This document shows positions 26,372 through 35,546 of a DNA stretch of 64,000 nucleotides, one piece after another (within the stretch, counting starts at the first letter, position 1; every line of letters begins with the position of its first letter). Source of the DNA: Planotetraspora silvatica (GTDB taxonomy: Bacteria > Actinomycetota > Actinomycetes > Streptosporangiales > Streptosporangiaceae); NCBI RefSeq assembly GCF_016863315.1, contig NZ_BOOQ01000035.1, forward strand, positions 1 to 64,000, read 5' to 3'. The translations under genes and the position numbers were made by a program. Under the pieces are notes generated by a model. The model did not search any database, was not told the DNA's origin, and saw nothing but the letters and a program-made list of their open reading frames with translations.

Positions 26372-27902
26372 CCGCGACGGGCCGGTCGGCCGGCTCCTCG
26401 TGCTCGGGGATCACCTTGGGGACCCCGCGCAGGGCGAACAGGGTGGCGCCCGCGAGGCAGACGAGGATCGCCGCGGCCGTCAGCACGGTGACCTGGATGC
26501 CGTCCACGAACGCCTGCTTGGCCGCGTCCGTGACGGCGGCGGCCAGGTCGCGGGGCAGCGTGGCGGCGGCCTCGATCGCGCCTCCGAGCGTGTCGCGGAT
26601 CTGGCCGTCCGCCGCGGCGGGTACCCCGGACGGCAGGTCGAGCCCGTTGCGGTAGGCGGAGTTGAGCACGCTCCCGAGCACGGCGATCCCCAGCGCGCCT
26701 CCGATCTCGTGGGCGGTCTCGGAGATCGCCCCCGCGGCTCCGGCCCGCTCCTTCGGCGCCGTCGCGAGAAGCGTGTCGTTGGTGACGGCGAAGGTGAATC
26801 CGATGCCCATGCCCTGGATGATCATGGCGACGAGGATGTAGGGATAGCTCACCTCGATCCCGATGCGGCTGAACAGCGCGAATCCGATGGCGACCATGAC
26901 CAGGCCGAGCGCGACGACCGGTCCCCGGCCGATCTTCTGGACGAGCGGTCCTGCCAGGGCGCCGCCGGCGCCGCCGGCCAGCCCGCCCGGCATCCCCGCG
27001 AGGCCCGCGATGAGGGGTGTCCAGCCCGCGACCAGCTGGAAGTACTGGGCGAAGACGAGCGACATCGCCAGCATGGCGAACATGGCGACCAGCTCCGCGC
27101 CCACCGACGCGGAGAACGACCGCCGGCGGAAGAGGCGAACGTCGATGAGGGGCTCGGCCAGTTTCGTCTGCCGCCGGACGAACACCACCAGCGCCGCGAG
27201 GCCGACGGCGGCGGAGACGACGACGGAGACCTCCGCGACACCGTGGTAGGCGGCCTCCTTCAGGGCGTAGACCAGCCCGAGGACACCGACCACCGAGAGC
27301 GGGACGCTGACCAGGTCGATCCGGCCGGGGTTGGGATTGCGCGACTCGGGCAATACGAACGCACCCGCGACGAGGATGAGCGCGACGACGGGCAGGTTGA
27401 TGAGGAAGACCGACCCCCACCAGAAGTGGTCGAGCAGCGCCCCGCCGATGATCGGCCCGAGGGCGAAGCCGATGGCCGAGACGCTGCTCCAGATGCCGAC
27501 GGCGGTGGTCCGCTGCCGCGGATCGGTGAAGACGTTGCGGATGAGCGACAACGTCGACGGCATGATGGTCGCCCCGGCGACGCCGAGCAGGGCCCGGGCC
27601 GCGATGAGCAGGCCGGGGCCGGAAGCATAGGCCGTCACGGCGGAGGCCACCCCGAAGGCGACCGTGCCGATGAGCAGCAGCCGCTTCCTGCCGATCCGGT
27701 CGCCCACGTTGCCCATGGTCACCAGCAGGCCGGCCAGCGCGAAGCCGTAGATGTCGGCGATCCAGAGCAACTGGGTCGCCGACGGGTTCAGGCTCACGAC
27801 CAGCTTGGGGACGGCGAGGTGCAACACGGTCAGGTCGATGGACAGCAGCAACATGGCGAGGCAGGCGATCACGAGCGTGCCCCATTTACGGGTGTCGTTC
27901 AT
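26364..27902 (-). CDS. DHA2-type MFS drug/metabolite exporter
   Basis: 512-aa proton-coupled exporter of the EmrB/QacA class with about 14 hydrophobic segments. Motif A reads GNVGDRIGRKRLL; motif C-like GIWSSVSAIGFALGPIIGG lies in segment 5. The N-terminus is short and ends in KWGTLVIACLAMLLLSIDLT. It lies 30 nt downstream of the AfsR-type regulator on the same strand, so the two probably form a regulator-exporter unit. Substrate cannot be told from sequence. Confidence 0.88.
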   Translation of the reverse strand: MNDTRKWGTLVIACLAMLLLSIDLTVLHLAVPKLVVSLNPSATQLLWIADIYGFALAGLLVTMGNVGDRIGRKRLLLIGTVAFGVASAVTAYASGPGLLIAARALLGVAGATIMPSTLSLIRNVFTDPRQRTTAVGIWSSVSAIGFALGPIIGGALLDHFWWGSVFLINLPVVALILVAGAFVLPESRNPNPGRIDLVSVPLSVVGVLGLVYALKEAAYHGVAEVSVVVSAAVGLAALVVFVRRQTKLAEPLIDVRLFRRRSFSASVGAELVAMFAMLAMSLVFAQYFQLVAGWTPLIAGLAGMPGGLAGGAGGALAGPLVQKIGRGPVVALGLVMVAIGFALFSRIGIEVSYPYILVAMIIQGMGIGFTFAVTNDTLLATAPKERAGAAGAISETAHEIGGALGIAVLGSVLNSAYRNGLDLPSGVPAAADGQIRDTLGGAIEAAATLPRDLAAAVTDAAKQAFVDGIQVTVLTAAAILVCLAGATLFALRGVPKVIPEHEEPADRPVAVS

Positions 27903-27932
27903 GCCGTCAGCGTGGACGGGAGCGCTGACGAG

Positions 27933-30900
27933 TCACCCACCGAACGCTGACAGGTGCCCTTCCAGGACGGTCAGTGCGGGCGCCGAGGCGTCGGGGACGG
28001 CGGTCATCCGTTCACCCGTCAGCAGCCTGCCGCGCTCGTACACGTCGTCGTAGGCGGCGTCGCCGAGAAGCGCGCGGCAGCGGGCGGCGACCCGGGCGGC
28101 GTCGGGGTCCCCTACGGACGGCGAGCCCCGCAGCGCCGACCCGACGCCGAGAAGCAGGGCCGCCCGTTCGCCGTCGTGGGAGAGCAGAGCGACTCCGGCG
28201 AGCCCTTCCGCGATCCGGGCGGCCAGGGAGAGGTCCCGGTCGCTGACCACCGTGGTGAGCGCCCGGCGGTGCCAGGCCAGGGCGTTCGCCTCGTCGCCCT
28301 CCATCTGTGCGATCCAGCCGAGCGCCAGGAACAGGCGGGTGCGTGCCTCCTCGGCGCTGTAGGAGTCCGCGGTGCACTCCGCCAGTGCATTCTCGAACAG
28401 CGAGCGGGCCTCGCCGAGGTCACCTCGCAGGCGGATCATCTCGCCGAGTCCCAGGTGCGCGGTGGCGAGGATCTCCGGCGCGCCGGCGCGCCTGGCCAGG
28501 CCCACGGCGCGCTTGTAGTCGGCGCGGGCTCCGGCCTCATCGCCCATCCGGGCCCGTCCCGCGGCCCGGCGGCACAGGATCTCGGCCACGTCCAGCACGG
28601 CGCCCAGCTGTTCGGCCAGTTCCAGTGCCTCGTTGCAGAGCGCCTCGACTTCGCCGTAGTCGCCTCGCAGGGTGACCAGGTCGGCGTGGGCGGAGATCAT
28701 GGTCACCAGCAACCAGCGGTCGCCGATGGCCCTGACCGCGGCGACCGACGCGATGACCTGGCGCTCGGCCTCCTGGAGCCGCCCGTTGAAGGCCAGGAGG
28801 AACGCGCCGCCGAAGTTGATGAGCGCACTCACCCACGGATCCACCCCGAGCAGACCGGGCGGGACCTGGATCTCGGTGCCCCGTTCCGGCGGGCCGCCCA
28901 CGGTCGCGCGGACCAGGAAGACGTACGGCTGGCGCGGAATGGTCTCCATGTGGTCCACCAGCCCGAGGGCGGTCTCCATGTAGCCGCCGAGTTCGGCGAC
29001 GTGACCGCCGCCCCACACGGCGAAGAACGCGGACAGTGCGTACTCCTCGTCGAGACCGGCCGGCACCTCCGGGCCGATCCGCGCCAGGAGGTCCCTCGCG
29101 AGGCCGGCGACCTCACTGCGCAGACCGCGCAGGAGCCAGTAACCGGTCGAGGCGGACAGCAGGCGCAGCGCGCGGACGGCGTCGCCCGAGCGGATCGCCC
29201 TGCGCACGGCCGCGTGCAGGTTGTCGTGCTCGTCGTCCAGCCGGCGCAGCCACTCCAACTGCTCCGACCGGCGCAGGTGGGCGTCCGCGGACTCCGCGAA
29301 CCGAAGGAAATACGCGGAGTGGGCGTCGTGCAGGCGTGCCTCCTCGCCCGCCTCCGCGAGCCGTTCCGCGCAGAAGGCCCTGATGGTCTCGAGCATCCGA
29401 TAGCGGTCGCCCACCACCTCGACCAGGGACTTCTCCACGAGGGAGGCGAGCACGCCGTCGGTGTCCGGAAGCCCGCACACCTGCTCGGCCCCTTCCAGCG
29501 TCGCTCCGCCCGCGAAGACCGTCAGTCGTCTCGCGAGCGCACGCTCGGTGTCGTCGAGCAGGTCCCAGCTCCACTCGACCACCGCGCGCAACGTCCGATG
29601 CCGTGGCTGCGCCGTACGGCTTCCGCGTGACAACAGGGCGAAACGGTCGGCGGGAGCGTCGTCCGCGACCCCGGAGATCGTCTCCACGTCGCCCCGCACG
29701 GCGACGCCGAGCCTGGTCGCGATCTCGGTGGCACTCATCGAGCGCAGCCGGGCGGCGGCAAGCTCGATGGCGAGCGGCAGCCCGTCGAGCGCGCGGCACA
29801 CGCGCAGGACGTCCTCGGCGATCGAGGCGTCGAGCTCGAAGCCGGGCCACACGGCGCGGGCACGCTCGGCGAACAGCTCGACCGCCGGGTAGGCGAGCGC
29901 TTCGCCGGCGCCGCTGCCCGACGGCGGAAGCGCCAGCGGCGGAACGGGGTAGAGCCGTTCGCCGGTGATGCCGAGCGCCTCGCGGCTGGTGGCGAGGATG
30001 CGGAGTGCGGGGCAGGCGGCCAGCAGCCGGTCGGCGAGCCGGGCGGTCTCCTCGACGACGTGCTCGCAGTTGTCCAGCACGAGCAGTGGCGGCCGGTCGG
30101 TGAGGGCCGCGACGAGCCTGGCGAGCGGATCCGGGAGCGCCGCCTGCCGTCCGGGGGCGGGGCCTGCCAGCAGGCCGGTCTCCTGGAGGCCGAGCGCGGC
30201 GAGCACCGTCTGGGGCACGTCCGTCCCGTCACCGAGCGGCGCCAGCTCGACGAAGCAGACGCCGCCGGACCGGCGCCCCGCGGCCTCGGCCGCGAGCCGG
30301 GTCTTGCCGGTGCCGCCGGGTCCCGTGAGGGTGACCAGCCGTGCCTCACTGAGCAGGGCGTCGATGAGCCGTAGCTCGTCCGCCCGCCCGACCAGCGTCG
30401 TGAGCTGGGCCGGTATCGACCGCCGGGCCGGAGAGGCGGGGGAGAGGGAGGGGTCGGAGCGGAGCACGGCCAGGTGGATCGCGGCCAGTTCCGCGGACGG
30501 ATCGGTGCCCAGCTCGTCGGCGAGCCGCCGCCGTGCGTCCTCGAAGGCCGCGAGCGCCTCGGCCTGCCGTCCGCTCGCGTACAGCGCGCGCATGAGCTGG
30601 CCGCGCGACCGTTCGCGCAGCGGATGGACCGTCACGCGCCGGTGCAACTCGGGCAGGAGATCGCGGTGCTCACCGAGCGCGAGCGCCGCCTCCGCGAGGT
30701 CCTCGGCCGTGTCCAGGCGCAGCTCTTCCAGCCGTGCGGCCTCCGCGGCGGCGAACGGCGCGTCGGGGATGTCGGCGAGCGCGGGGCCGCGCCAGAGGCC
30801 GAGCGCCTCACGCAGGAGCGCCGCGGCCGCGTGATGATCGCCGGATGCCAGGGCGCGCCGGCCTTCGGCCGCCAGCCGTTCGAACCGCGACACGTCCACG

Positions 30901-31178
30901 TCGTCGGGTTCGACGGCCAGGCGATAGCCGGCGGGGTGGCGCACCACGAGGTCGCCGATCTGTTGACGTAACCGGGAGACCTGGGCCTGCAGGGCGTTGG
31001 TCGCGCTCGCCGGAGGCTCGGCGCCGTAGAGGCCGTCGATCAGGCGCTCGCTGGTGACCACCCGGCCCGCGCCGAGGAGCAGCAGTCCGAGAAGCGCACG
31101 AAGGCCCGGGCCTCCGATGGAGACCGGGCGCTCGTGGTCGAGCCAGGCCTCTGTCTGGCCAAGAATGCCGAACCGCAT
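27933..31178 (-). CDS. AfsR/SARP-type regulator with NB-ARC ATPase and TPR-like repeats
   Basis: 1081 aa. Residues 1-90: OmpR-like winged helix (LRALLGLLLLGAGRVVTSER); ~95-240: BTAD domain (RFERLAAEGRRALASGD, VDELGTDPS-like end); ~255-560: STAND/NB-ARC ATPase with P-loop GPGGTGKT (286-293) and Walker B LLVLDNCEH; remainder: helical TPR-like repeats. Such proteins activate antibiotic or export genes in actinomycetes, often in response to phosphorylation or ligand. No biosynthetic cluster is adjacent; the likely target is the exporter just downstream. It begins 15 nt after the sugar-acid operon on the same strand, so read-through from there is possible. Confidence 0.9.
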   Translation of the reverse strand: MRFGILGQTEAWLDHERPVSIGGPGLRALLGLLLLGAGRVVTSERLIDGLYGAEPPASATNALQAQVSRLRQQIGDLVVRHPAGYRLAVEPDDVDVSRFERLAAEGRRALASGDHHAAAALLREALGLWRGPALADIPDAPFAAAEAARLEELRLDTAEDLAEAALALGEHRDLLPELHRRVTVHPLRERSRGQLMRALYASGRQAEALAAFEDARRRLADELGTDPSAELAAIHLAVLRSDPSLSPASPARRSIPAQLTTLVGRADELRLIDALLSEARLVTLTGPGGTGKTRLAAEAAGRRSGGVCFVELAPLGDGTDVPQTVLAALGLQETGLLAGPAPGRQAALPDPLARLVAALTDRPPLLVLDNCEHVVEETARLADRLLAACPALRILATSREALGITGERLYPVPPLALPPSGSGAGEALAYPAVELFAERARAVWPGFELDASIAEDVLRVCRALDGLPLAIELAAARLRSMSATEIATRLGVAVRGDVETISGVADDAPADRFALLSRGSRTAQPRHRTLRAVVEWSWDLLDDTERALARRLTVFAGGATLEGAEQVCGLPDTDGVLASLVEKSLVEVVGDRYRMLETIRAFCAERLAEAGEEARLHDAHSAYFLRFAESADAHLRRSEQLEWLRRLDDEHDNLHAAVRRAIRSGDAVRALRLLSASTGYWLLRGLRSEVAGLARDLLARIGPEVPAGLDEEYALSAFFAVWGGGHVAELGGYMETALGLVDHMETIPRQPYVFLVRATVGGPPERGTEIQVPPGLLGVDPWVSALINFGGAFLLAFNGRLQEAERQVIASVAAVRAIGDRWLLVTMISAHADLVTLRGDYGEVEALCNEALELAEQLGAVLDVAEILCRRAAGRARMGDEAGARADYKRAVGLARRAGAPEILATAHLGLGEMIRLRGDLGEARSLFENALAECTADSYSAEEARTRLFLALGWIAQMEGDEANALAWHRRALTTVVSDRDLSLAARIAEGLAGVALLSHDGERAALLLGVGSALRGSPSVGDPDAARVAARCRALLGDAAYDDVYERGRLLTGERMTAVPDASAPALTVLEGHLSAFGG

Positions 31179-31193
31179 GACAGTGATTGTCGC

Positions 31194-32324
31194 TCACCGG
31201 GCGATGGTCGCGGAGATCGCTTCCAGGCGGGCGGCCGAGGCGAGGCCGCCGTGGTACCAGTGGATCTCCTCGGCTCCCGCCGCGGTGTAGGCGTCGGCCA
31301 GCCACGACAGGGCCGCCGGGTCCGCGGGCCGCGGGGGAAGGGCCAGCAGGTAGGCGCCGACGCGCGGGCCGAGCCGCGCGAGCGCCCGCAGGCCGGCCTC
31401 GTCGACCTCGAGGGCGTTCCAGCAGTTGCCCACGAGCACGTCGGCGTCCACCCCGGCGGGCACGGTCGCGAAGGGTCCCGTCGCCCATGGGTCGGCGCTC
31501 GCGTGCAGGGCGACGGGCATGCCGGGCCGTACCGACCGGGCCTCGGCGAGGAGCAGGTCCCGCAACTCGCCCGCGAGCCCCGTCCGGAGATCCCGTACGG
31601 CTTCCGCCAGGTCGCCGAGGGCCTCCTCCACCGACGAGACGGACCGGGGGTCGCGGTCGACGGCCGCCCTGACCCTCGAACGCAGCACGGTGACGTCGAG
31701 ACCCGCCGACTCGTACCGGGAGACGCAGGCCGCGCAGAAGCACAGGGACAGCAGCGTGAGCTGGGCGGGGGACCAGTCGGTCCCGTCGGTCTTCTCGTGG
31801 TGGCCGCCGTGGCGGAACCCCAGCGCGCCGCATGCCTCGAGGATCAGCGCGTCAGGCTCGCCGAGCTCGACCACCTCGTGCACCAGCGTCCGGCAGTACT
31901 CACGCACGTCGCCGGACGCAGGGCAGAGCGCGTATCGATAGGACTCCCCGAAGGCGTTCCTGACGACGAGGTCGGGATTGGCCGCGCCCAGCAGCGAGTT
32001 GTGCGTGAGCACCGTCCAGGCGTGTACGGCCAGGCCCTCGGCGCGCAGACTGTCACGCGCCTCCCCGAACGGGTCGCCGGACGCCATCCACGAGGGCGTG
32101 CCGGGCACCAGGCGGCTGTTCTTCCACGCCTCCTCCCGGACCGGGACGTAACACGCGGAGTGCGGGGCGTCGACCAGCCGATGGGCCGGATGCAGGGGGG
32201 TGGCCGCCCGGGTCGTGTGGTAAGAGGCGGCCAGCGCCACGGCGTCGGCGCCGAGCGCCTTCAGACGCCCTGCGGCGGCGTCGTCGCCGATGAGGTCCCA
32301 GGGGTAGGCGTAGATGACGTTCAC
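31194..32324 (-). CDS. Uncharacterised probable TIM-barrel protein coupled to the acid-sugar dehydratase
   Basis: 376 aa, cytoplasmic (no signal peptide), no family I can name with confidence. Features: VNVIYAYPWDLIGDDAAAG at the start; HTTRAATPLHP; ALCPASGDVREYC; FRHGGHHEK; and CFCAACVSRY, a Cys cluster like the C-x-C-x2-C patterns seen in some glycosidase-like TIM barrels. The GTG at 32324 overlaps the stop of the upstream glucarate dehydratase-like gene by 4 nt (GTGA), so it belongs to the sugar-acid operon. A lactonase, epimerase or glycosidase role for uronates or aldarates would fit, but is only inference. Confidence 0.55.
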   Translation of the reverse strand: MNVIYAYPWDLIGDDAAAGRLKALGADAVALAASYHTTRAATPLHPAHRLVDAPHSACYVPVREEAWKNSRLVPGTPSWMASGDPFGEARDSLRAEGLAVHAWTVLTHNSLLGAANPDLVVRNAFGESYRYALCPASGDVREYCRTLVHEVVELGEPDALILEACGALGFRHGGHHEKTDGTDWSPAQLTLLSLCFCAACVSRYESAGLDVTVLRSRVRAAVDRDPRSVSSVEEALGDLAEAVRDLRTGLAGELRDLLLAEARSVRPGMPVALHASADPWATGPFATVPAGVDADVLVGNCWNALEVDEAGLRALARLGPRVGAYLLALPPRPADPAALSWLADAYTAAGAEEIHWYHGGLASAARLEAISATIAR

Positions 32325-33580
32325 CAGCGTGGCCTCCGGGCGGAGAAGGACGGGTGGAAGCGCTTCATGTACGACGTGTCGTCGCGTGAGCGTATCCCGC
32401 ACTTCTCATACTGCTCGTTCATGACCGCGAGAGTGTCGCGGTCGAGTTCGACACCGAGCCCCGGGCCGTCCGGCACGGGGACGGCCCCGTCCACGAAGCG
32501 CAGCGCGCCGGGCGCGACCACGTCCTGACCGTCCTGCCACGGCGTGTGGGTGTCGCAGGCGTGGGTGACGGCGGGCGTGGCCGCCGCCAGGTGGGTCATC
32601 GCGGCCAGGCTGATCCCCAGGTGCGAGTTGGAGTGCATCGACAGCTCGATGCCGAAGGTCGCGCACAACGTCGCGATGTGGGAGGACTTCACCAGCCCGC
32701 CCCAGTAGTGGTGGTCGAGGAGCAGCACGCCGATCGCCCCCTGCCGGACCGCCGGGGGGAGGTGGTCCGGTGTGACCACGCACATGTTCGTCGCCAGGCG
32801 CATGGGGACGTGCGGCGCGACGGCGGCCATCGCCTCGATGCCGTCGGCGGGGTCCTCCAGGTACTCCAGGACGCCGTCGAGCGCGCGGCCCACCTCGATC
32901 GAGGTGTCCACGCTCCAGGCCGCGTTGGGATCGAGACGCAGCGGGTGCTCGGGGAACGCCTCCCGAAGGGCCAGGACGGCCTCGACCTCCTCAGCGGGAG
33001 GGAGCACCCCGCCCTTCACCTTGATCGAGCGGAAGCCGTACCGGTCGACCAGCAGGCGGGCCTGCTCGACGAGGCCGGCGGAGTCGAGCGCCGCCCCGAA
33101 CACGTCGTCGGGCCCGTCCGGATGCCCGGCCCACTTGTAGAAGAGATAGGCGCTGTACGGCACGGCGTCCCTGACCTTGCCGCCCAGCAGGTCGGCGACG
33201 GGCCGTCCCGCGGCCTTGCCCTGGATGTCGAGGCACGCCACCTCGAACGGGGAGAACACCCGGTCGACGGTCTTCTCCCGTGTGGAGGCCCCGGTCAGCC
33301 CGTGCTTGTCGGTGACCACCTCGGCGCCGACGGAGGCGGCCACGGCCGTGTACACGGCGTTGCGGTGATAGGCGTCGAGCCCGATCAGCGCCCGCGCGGC
33401 CGTCCGCACCTTGCCGAGGTGGTCGAGATCGCCGTAGGTCTCGCCCAGGCCGGTGAGGCCCTCGTCGGTCACCACTTCGACGATCGTGCGCAGCGCCCAC
33501 GGCTCGTGCACGCCCGCCGCGTTGAGGAGCGGGGGGTCCCTGAAGGCGACGGGCGTGACCGTGACCTCGCGGATCAGCAT
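32321..33580 (-). CDS. Glucarate/galactarate dehydratase-like enolase-superfamily enzyme
   Basis: 419-aa enzyme of the GudD branch. Likely active-site residues: KxK pair K187-V-K189 (SIKVKGG), metal ligands D217 (LDPNAAW), E242 (YLEDP) and N265 (LATNM), and a catalytic His in SMHSNSHLGIS, as in E. coli glucarate dehydratase. It would dehydrate D-glucarate (or galactarate) to 5-keto-4-deoxyglucarate. Its ATG overlaps the kdgD1 stop by 7 nt and its stop overlaps the next gene by 4 nt, so the three are translationally coupled. KdgD immediately upstream uses the predicted product. Confidence 0.85.
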   Translation of the reverse strand: MLIREVTVTPVAFRDPPLLNAAGVHEPWALRTIVEVVTDEGLTGLGETYGDLDHLGKVRTAARALIGLDAYHRNAVYTAVAASVGAEVVTDKHGLTGASTREKTVDRVFSPFEVACLDIQGKAAGRPVADLLGGKVRDAVPYSAYLFYKWAGHPDGPDDVFGAALDSAGLVEQARLLVDRYGFRSIKVKGGVLPPAEEVEAVLALREAFPEHPLRLDPNAAWSVDTSIEVGRALDGVLEYLEDPADGIEAMAAVAPHVPMRLATNMCVVTPDHLPPAVRQGAIGVLLLDHHYWGGLVKSSHIATLCATFGIELSMHSNSHLGISLAAMTHLAAATPAVTHACDTHTPWQDGQDVVAPGALRFVDGAVPVPDGPGLGVELDRDTLAVMNEQYEKCGIRSRDDTSYMKRFHPSFSARRPRW

Positions 33581-34479
33581 GCGGCGATCTCCATTCCCCT
33601 CGTGATGAGGCGTTCGAGCAGCGCGACGTGCTCGGGCGCGGCGTCGATCAGGGGCGGGCGCACCACGCCGACGTCGAGCCCGCGCAGCGTGACGCCCGCC
33701 TTGACCAGGGCGACAGCGTAGCCCGGCACGAGATCGCGGAGCTCGACGAGCGGGCGGTAGAACTCGGCGAGCAGCCGTCGCGTCAGGACCTCGTCCCCTT
33801 GTGTGACCGCACGATGGAAGGCGAGCGCGACCTCGGGCGCGAAGCAGAAGGCGGCCGAGGAGTAGAGGTTCACGCCGAGCCCCCGGTAGGCGAGGACGGT
33901 CATCTCCGCCGTGGGCATCCCGTTGAAGAAGGCGAAGTCGCGGTCGGTGGCCTGCCGTACGGCCAGGACGATCCGCTGCAGCCGGTCGAGGTCGCCGAGG
34001 CCGTCCTTGAACCCCACGATGTTCGGCTCCAGAGCGAGCTCGGCCGCGGCGCCGGGGGTGAACACCGCGTTCCCGCGCTGGTAGACGATCGCGGGAAGAT
34101 CCGTCGCCGCGCACACCCGGCGGACGTAGCCCACCAGTCCGGCGGGGGGAGCGGTCACCAGATAGGGCGGGAACACCAGCAGGCCGTCCGCCCCGGCCAG
34201 GGCGGCGGTCTCGGCGCACGCCCGCGCGAACGGCAGCGGTCCTCCGGCGCCTGAGAACACGGGGACGCGCCCCGCCGTCGCCTCGACGGCGATCCGCACC
34301 ACGCGTGCGTACTCCTCCAGGCTCAGGGCATGGAACTCGCCGGTGCCGCAGGCGGCGAAGACCCCTCCGGCGCCCGCGCGCACGCCGTCCTCCACGTGCC
34401 GGCGCAGCGCCTCCTCGTCGAGCGTGCCGTCGGCGGTGAAAGGAGTGACCGGGAAGAACAAGACACCATCGAGACGCAT
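33574..34479 (-). CDS. kdgD: 5-dehydro-4-deoxyglucarate dehydratase (copy 1)
   Basis: Class I aldolase-fold enzyme of the DHDPS family converting 5-keto-4-deoxyglucarate to 2,5-dioxopentanoate with loss of CO2 and water. 301 aa; KdgD-type features are GVLFFPVTPF at the N-terminus, ACGTGEFHALSLEEY, AIVYQRGNAVF (catalytic Tyr) and NIVGFKDGLGD (Schiff-base Lys). I use ATG at 34479; an in-frame TTG lies 12 nt upstream. First gene of the leftward operon kdgD1-dehydratase-TIM barrel, with a clear promoter and operator upstream. A second copy lies at 38908-39825. Confidence 0.88.
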   Translation of the reverse strand: MRLDGVLFFPVTPFTADGTLDEEALRRHVEDGVRAGAGGVFAACGTGEFHALSLEEYARVVRIAVEATAGRVPVFSGAGGPLPFARACAETAALAGADGLLVFPPYLVTAPPAGLVGYVRRVCAATDLPAIVYQRGNAVFTPGAAAELALEPNIVGFKDGLGDLDRLQRIVLAVRQATDRDFAFFNGMPTAEMTVLAYRGLGVNLYSSAAFCFAPEVALAFHRAVTQGDEVLTRRLLAEFYRPLVELRDLVPGYAVALVKAGVTLRGLDVGVVRPPLIDAAPEHVALLERLITRGMEIAAC

Positions 34480-34551
34480 CGATCCACGCAATCTTCGTAG
34501 CCGTCACCGTCGGCGCGGCCAGGCCGGAGCCGAGGGCGACATCCATCTCTG

Positions 34552-34625
34552 TTCATATACGTGAATCAGAGTCAGGATTGTGAACTGTCCTCGGCAACTG
34601 TAAGAATCGGTACTAACGGTGTCAA
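34552..34625 (-). promoter_or_regulatory. kdgD1 promoter and palindromic operator
   Basis: Minus strand: -35 TTGACA (34625-34620), 17-bp spacer, -10 TACAGT (34602-34597). Downstream, between promoter and start codon, is the palindrome TTCATATACGTGAA (34552-34565, plus-strand reading). A 13/14 match of this site lies at the kdgD2 promoter. The region is AT-rich against its surroundings and divergent from udh. Confidence 0.72.
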
Positions 34626-34744
34626 GGTTCCCTAAATAAGCGGACATAGATGCTGATATCTGACAGGTGGAGATTACGGGAGAGGCCGCCACGACGGGCC
34701 GGCAAGGCCAAGGTGCGGCGGGTTCGACGTCGGACAGGAGAACC

Positions 34745-35545
34745 ATGCGAATTCTCATGACGGGGGCCGCGGGCGGCGTCGGCACCCTGCTGCGTCCCAG
34801 ACTGGCCCGCGAGGGGCGGGTCCTTCGCCTGCTCGACCTCGCCGCGGTCGAGCCCGGCGACGGCGAGGAGGCGGTCACGGCCGACGTGACCGATCCCGAG
34901 GCCATGGCCGGGGCCATGGACGGCGTCGACGCCGTGCTGCACCTCGGCGGGTACAGCGTGGAGCACCCCTGGCAGGACATCCTGGACGTCAACATCAACG
35001 GCACCTACGTGGTGCTGGAGGCCGCCAGGAAGGCCGGCGTCCGGCACGTCGTGCTCGCGAGCAGCAACCACGCCGTCGGCTTCCACCCTCGGGAGGCCGA
35101 GGCCCCCGACTATCTGTTCCCCCGCCCGGACACCTTCTACGGCGTCAGCAAGGTGACCAAGGAGGCGCTCGGCTCCCTCTACCACGACAGGTACGGCATG
35201 GCGGTGACCTGTCTGCGCATCGGGTCGTGCTTCGCGCGGCCGAGGGACCTGCGCATGCTCTCGACCTGGTTGTCGCCCGACGACTGCGCCCGGCTCACCG
35301 AGGCGTCGCTGGCCGCGGACGGATATCACGTGGTCTGGGGGGTCTCCGCCAACACCCGCGGCTGGTGGTCGCTGGAGGAGGGCCGGGCCATCGGCTACGA
35401 GCCCAAGGACGACGCCGAGGTCTACGCGCCGGACCTCATCGCCGAGCTCGGTGAGCCCGATCCGGAGAGCATGGAGCACGCGCTGCTGGGCGGGCGGTTC
35501 TGCGGACCCGCGCTCGACGTCGACAACCTCACCCGGGAGCGCTGA
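34745..35545 (+). CDS. udh: NAD-dependent uronate dehydrogenase
   Basis: Oxidises D-galacturonate or D-glucuronate to the aldarolactone, the entry step of the oxidative hexuronate pathway. 266-aa short-chain/extended-SDR protein: MTGAAGGVGTLLRP (NAD loop), DVTDPEAM, HLGGYSVEHPW, SSNHAVGFHP, and the catalytic YGVSK. These strings are characteristic of Udh. ATG at 34745 has GGAG 4 nt upstream; further upstream starts lack support. Divergent from kdgD1. Its stop lies 1 nt before the next ATG, so it is co-translated with the aldehyde dehydrogenase. Confidence 0.92.
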   Translation: MRILMTGAAGGVGTLLRPRLAREGRVLRLLDLAAVEPGDGEEAVTADVTDPEAMAGAMDGVDAVLHLGGYSVEHPWQDILDVNINGTYVVLEAARKAGVRHVVLASSNHAVGFHPREAEAPDYLFPRPDTFYGVSKVTKEALGSLYHDRYGMAVTCLRIGSCFARPRDLRMLSTWLSPDDCARLTEASLAADGYHVVWGVSANTRGWWSLEEGRAIGYEPKDDAEVYAPDLIAELGEPDPESMEHALLGGRFCGPALDVDNLTRER

Positions 35546-35546
35546 C

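Noticed and set aside
26400-27950. Plus-strand reading frame of 516 codons opposite the MFS gene
   Set aside because: Antisense shadow of a clear membrane transporter; product is charged low-complexity sequence.
27933-31178. AfsR-type gene as the mark of an antibiotic gene cluster
   Set aside because: No PKS, NRPS, terpene or tailoring genes in the neighbourhood; only an exporter follows.
32321-34546. 741-residue reading of the GudD-like gene
   Set aside because: The first part is kdgD1 read in another frame; ATG 33580 begins the enolase-superfamily sequence.
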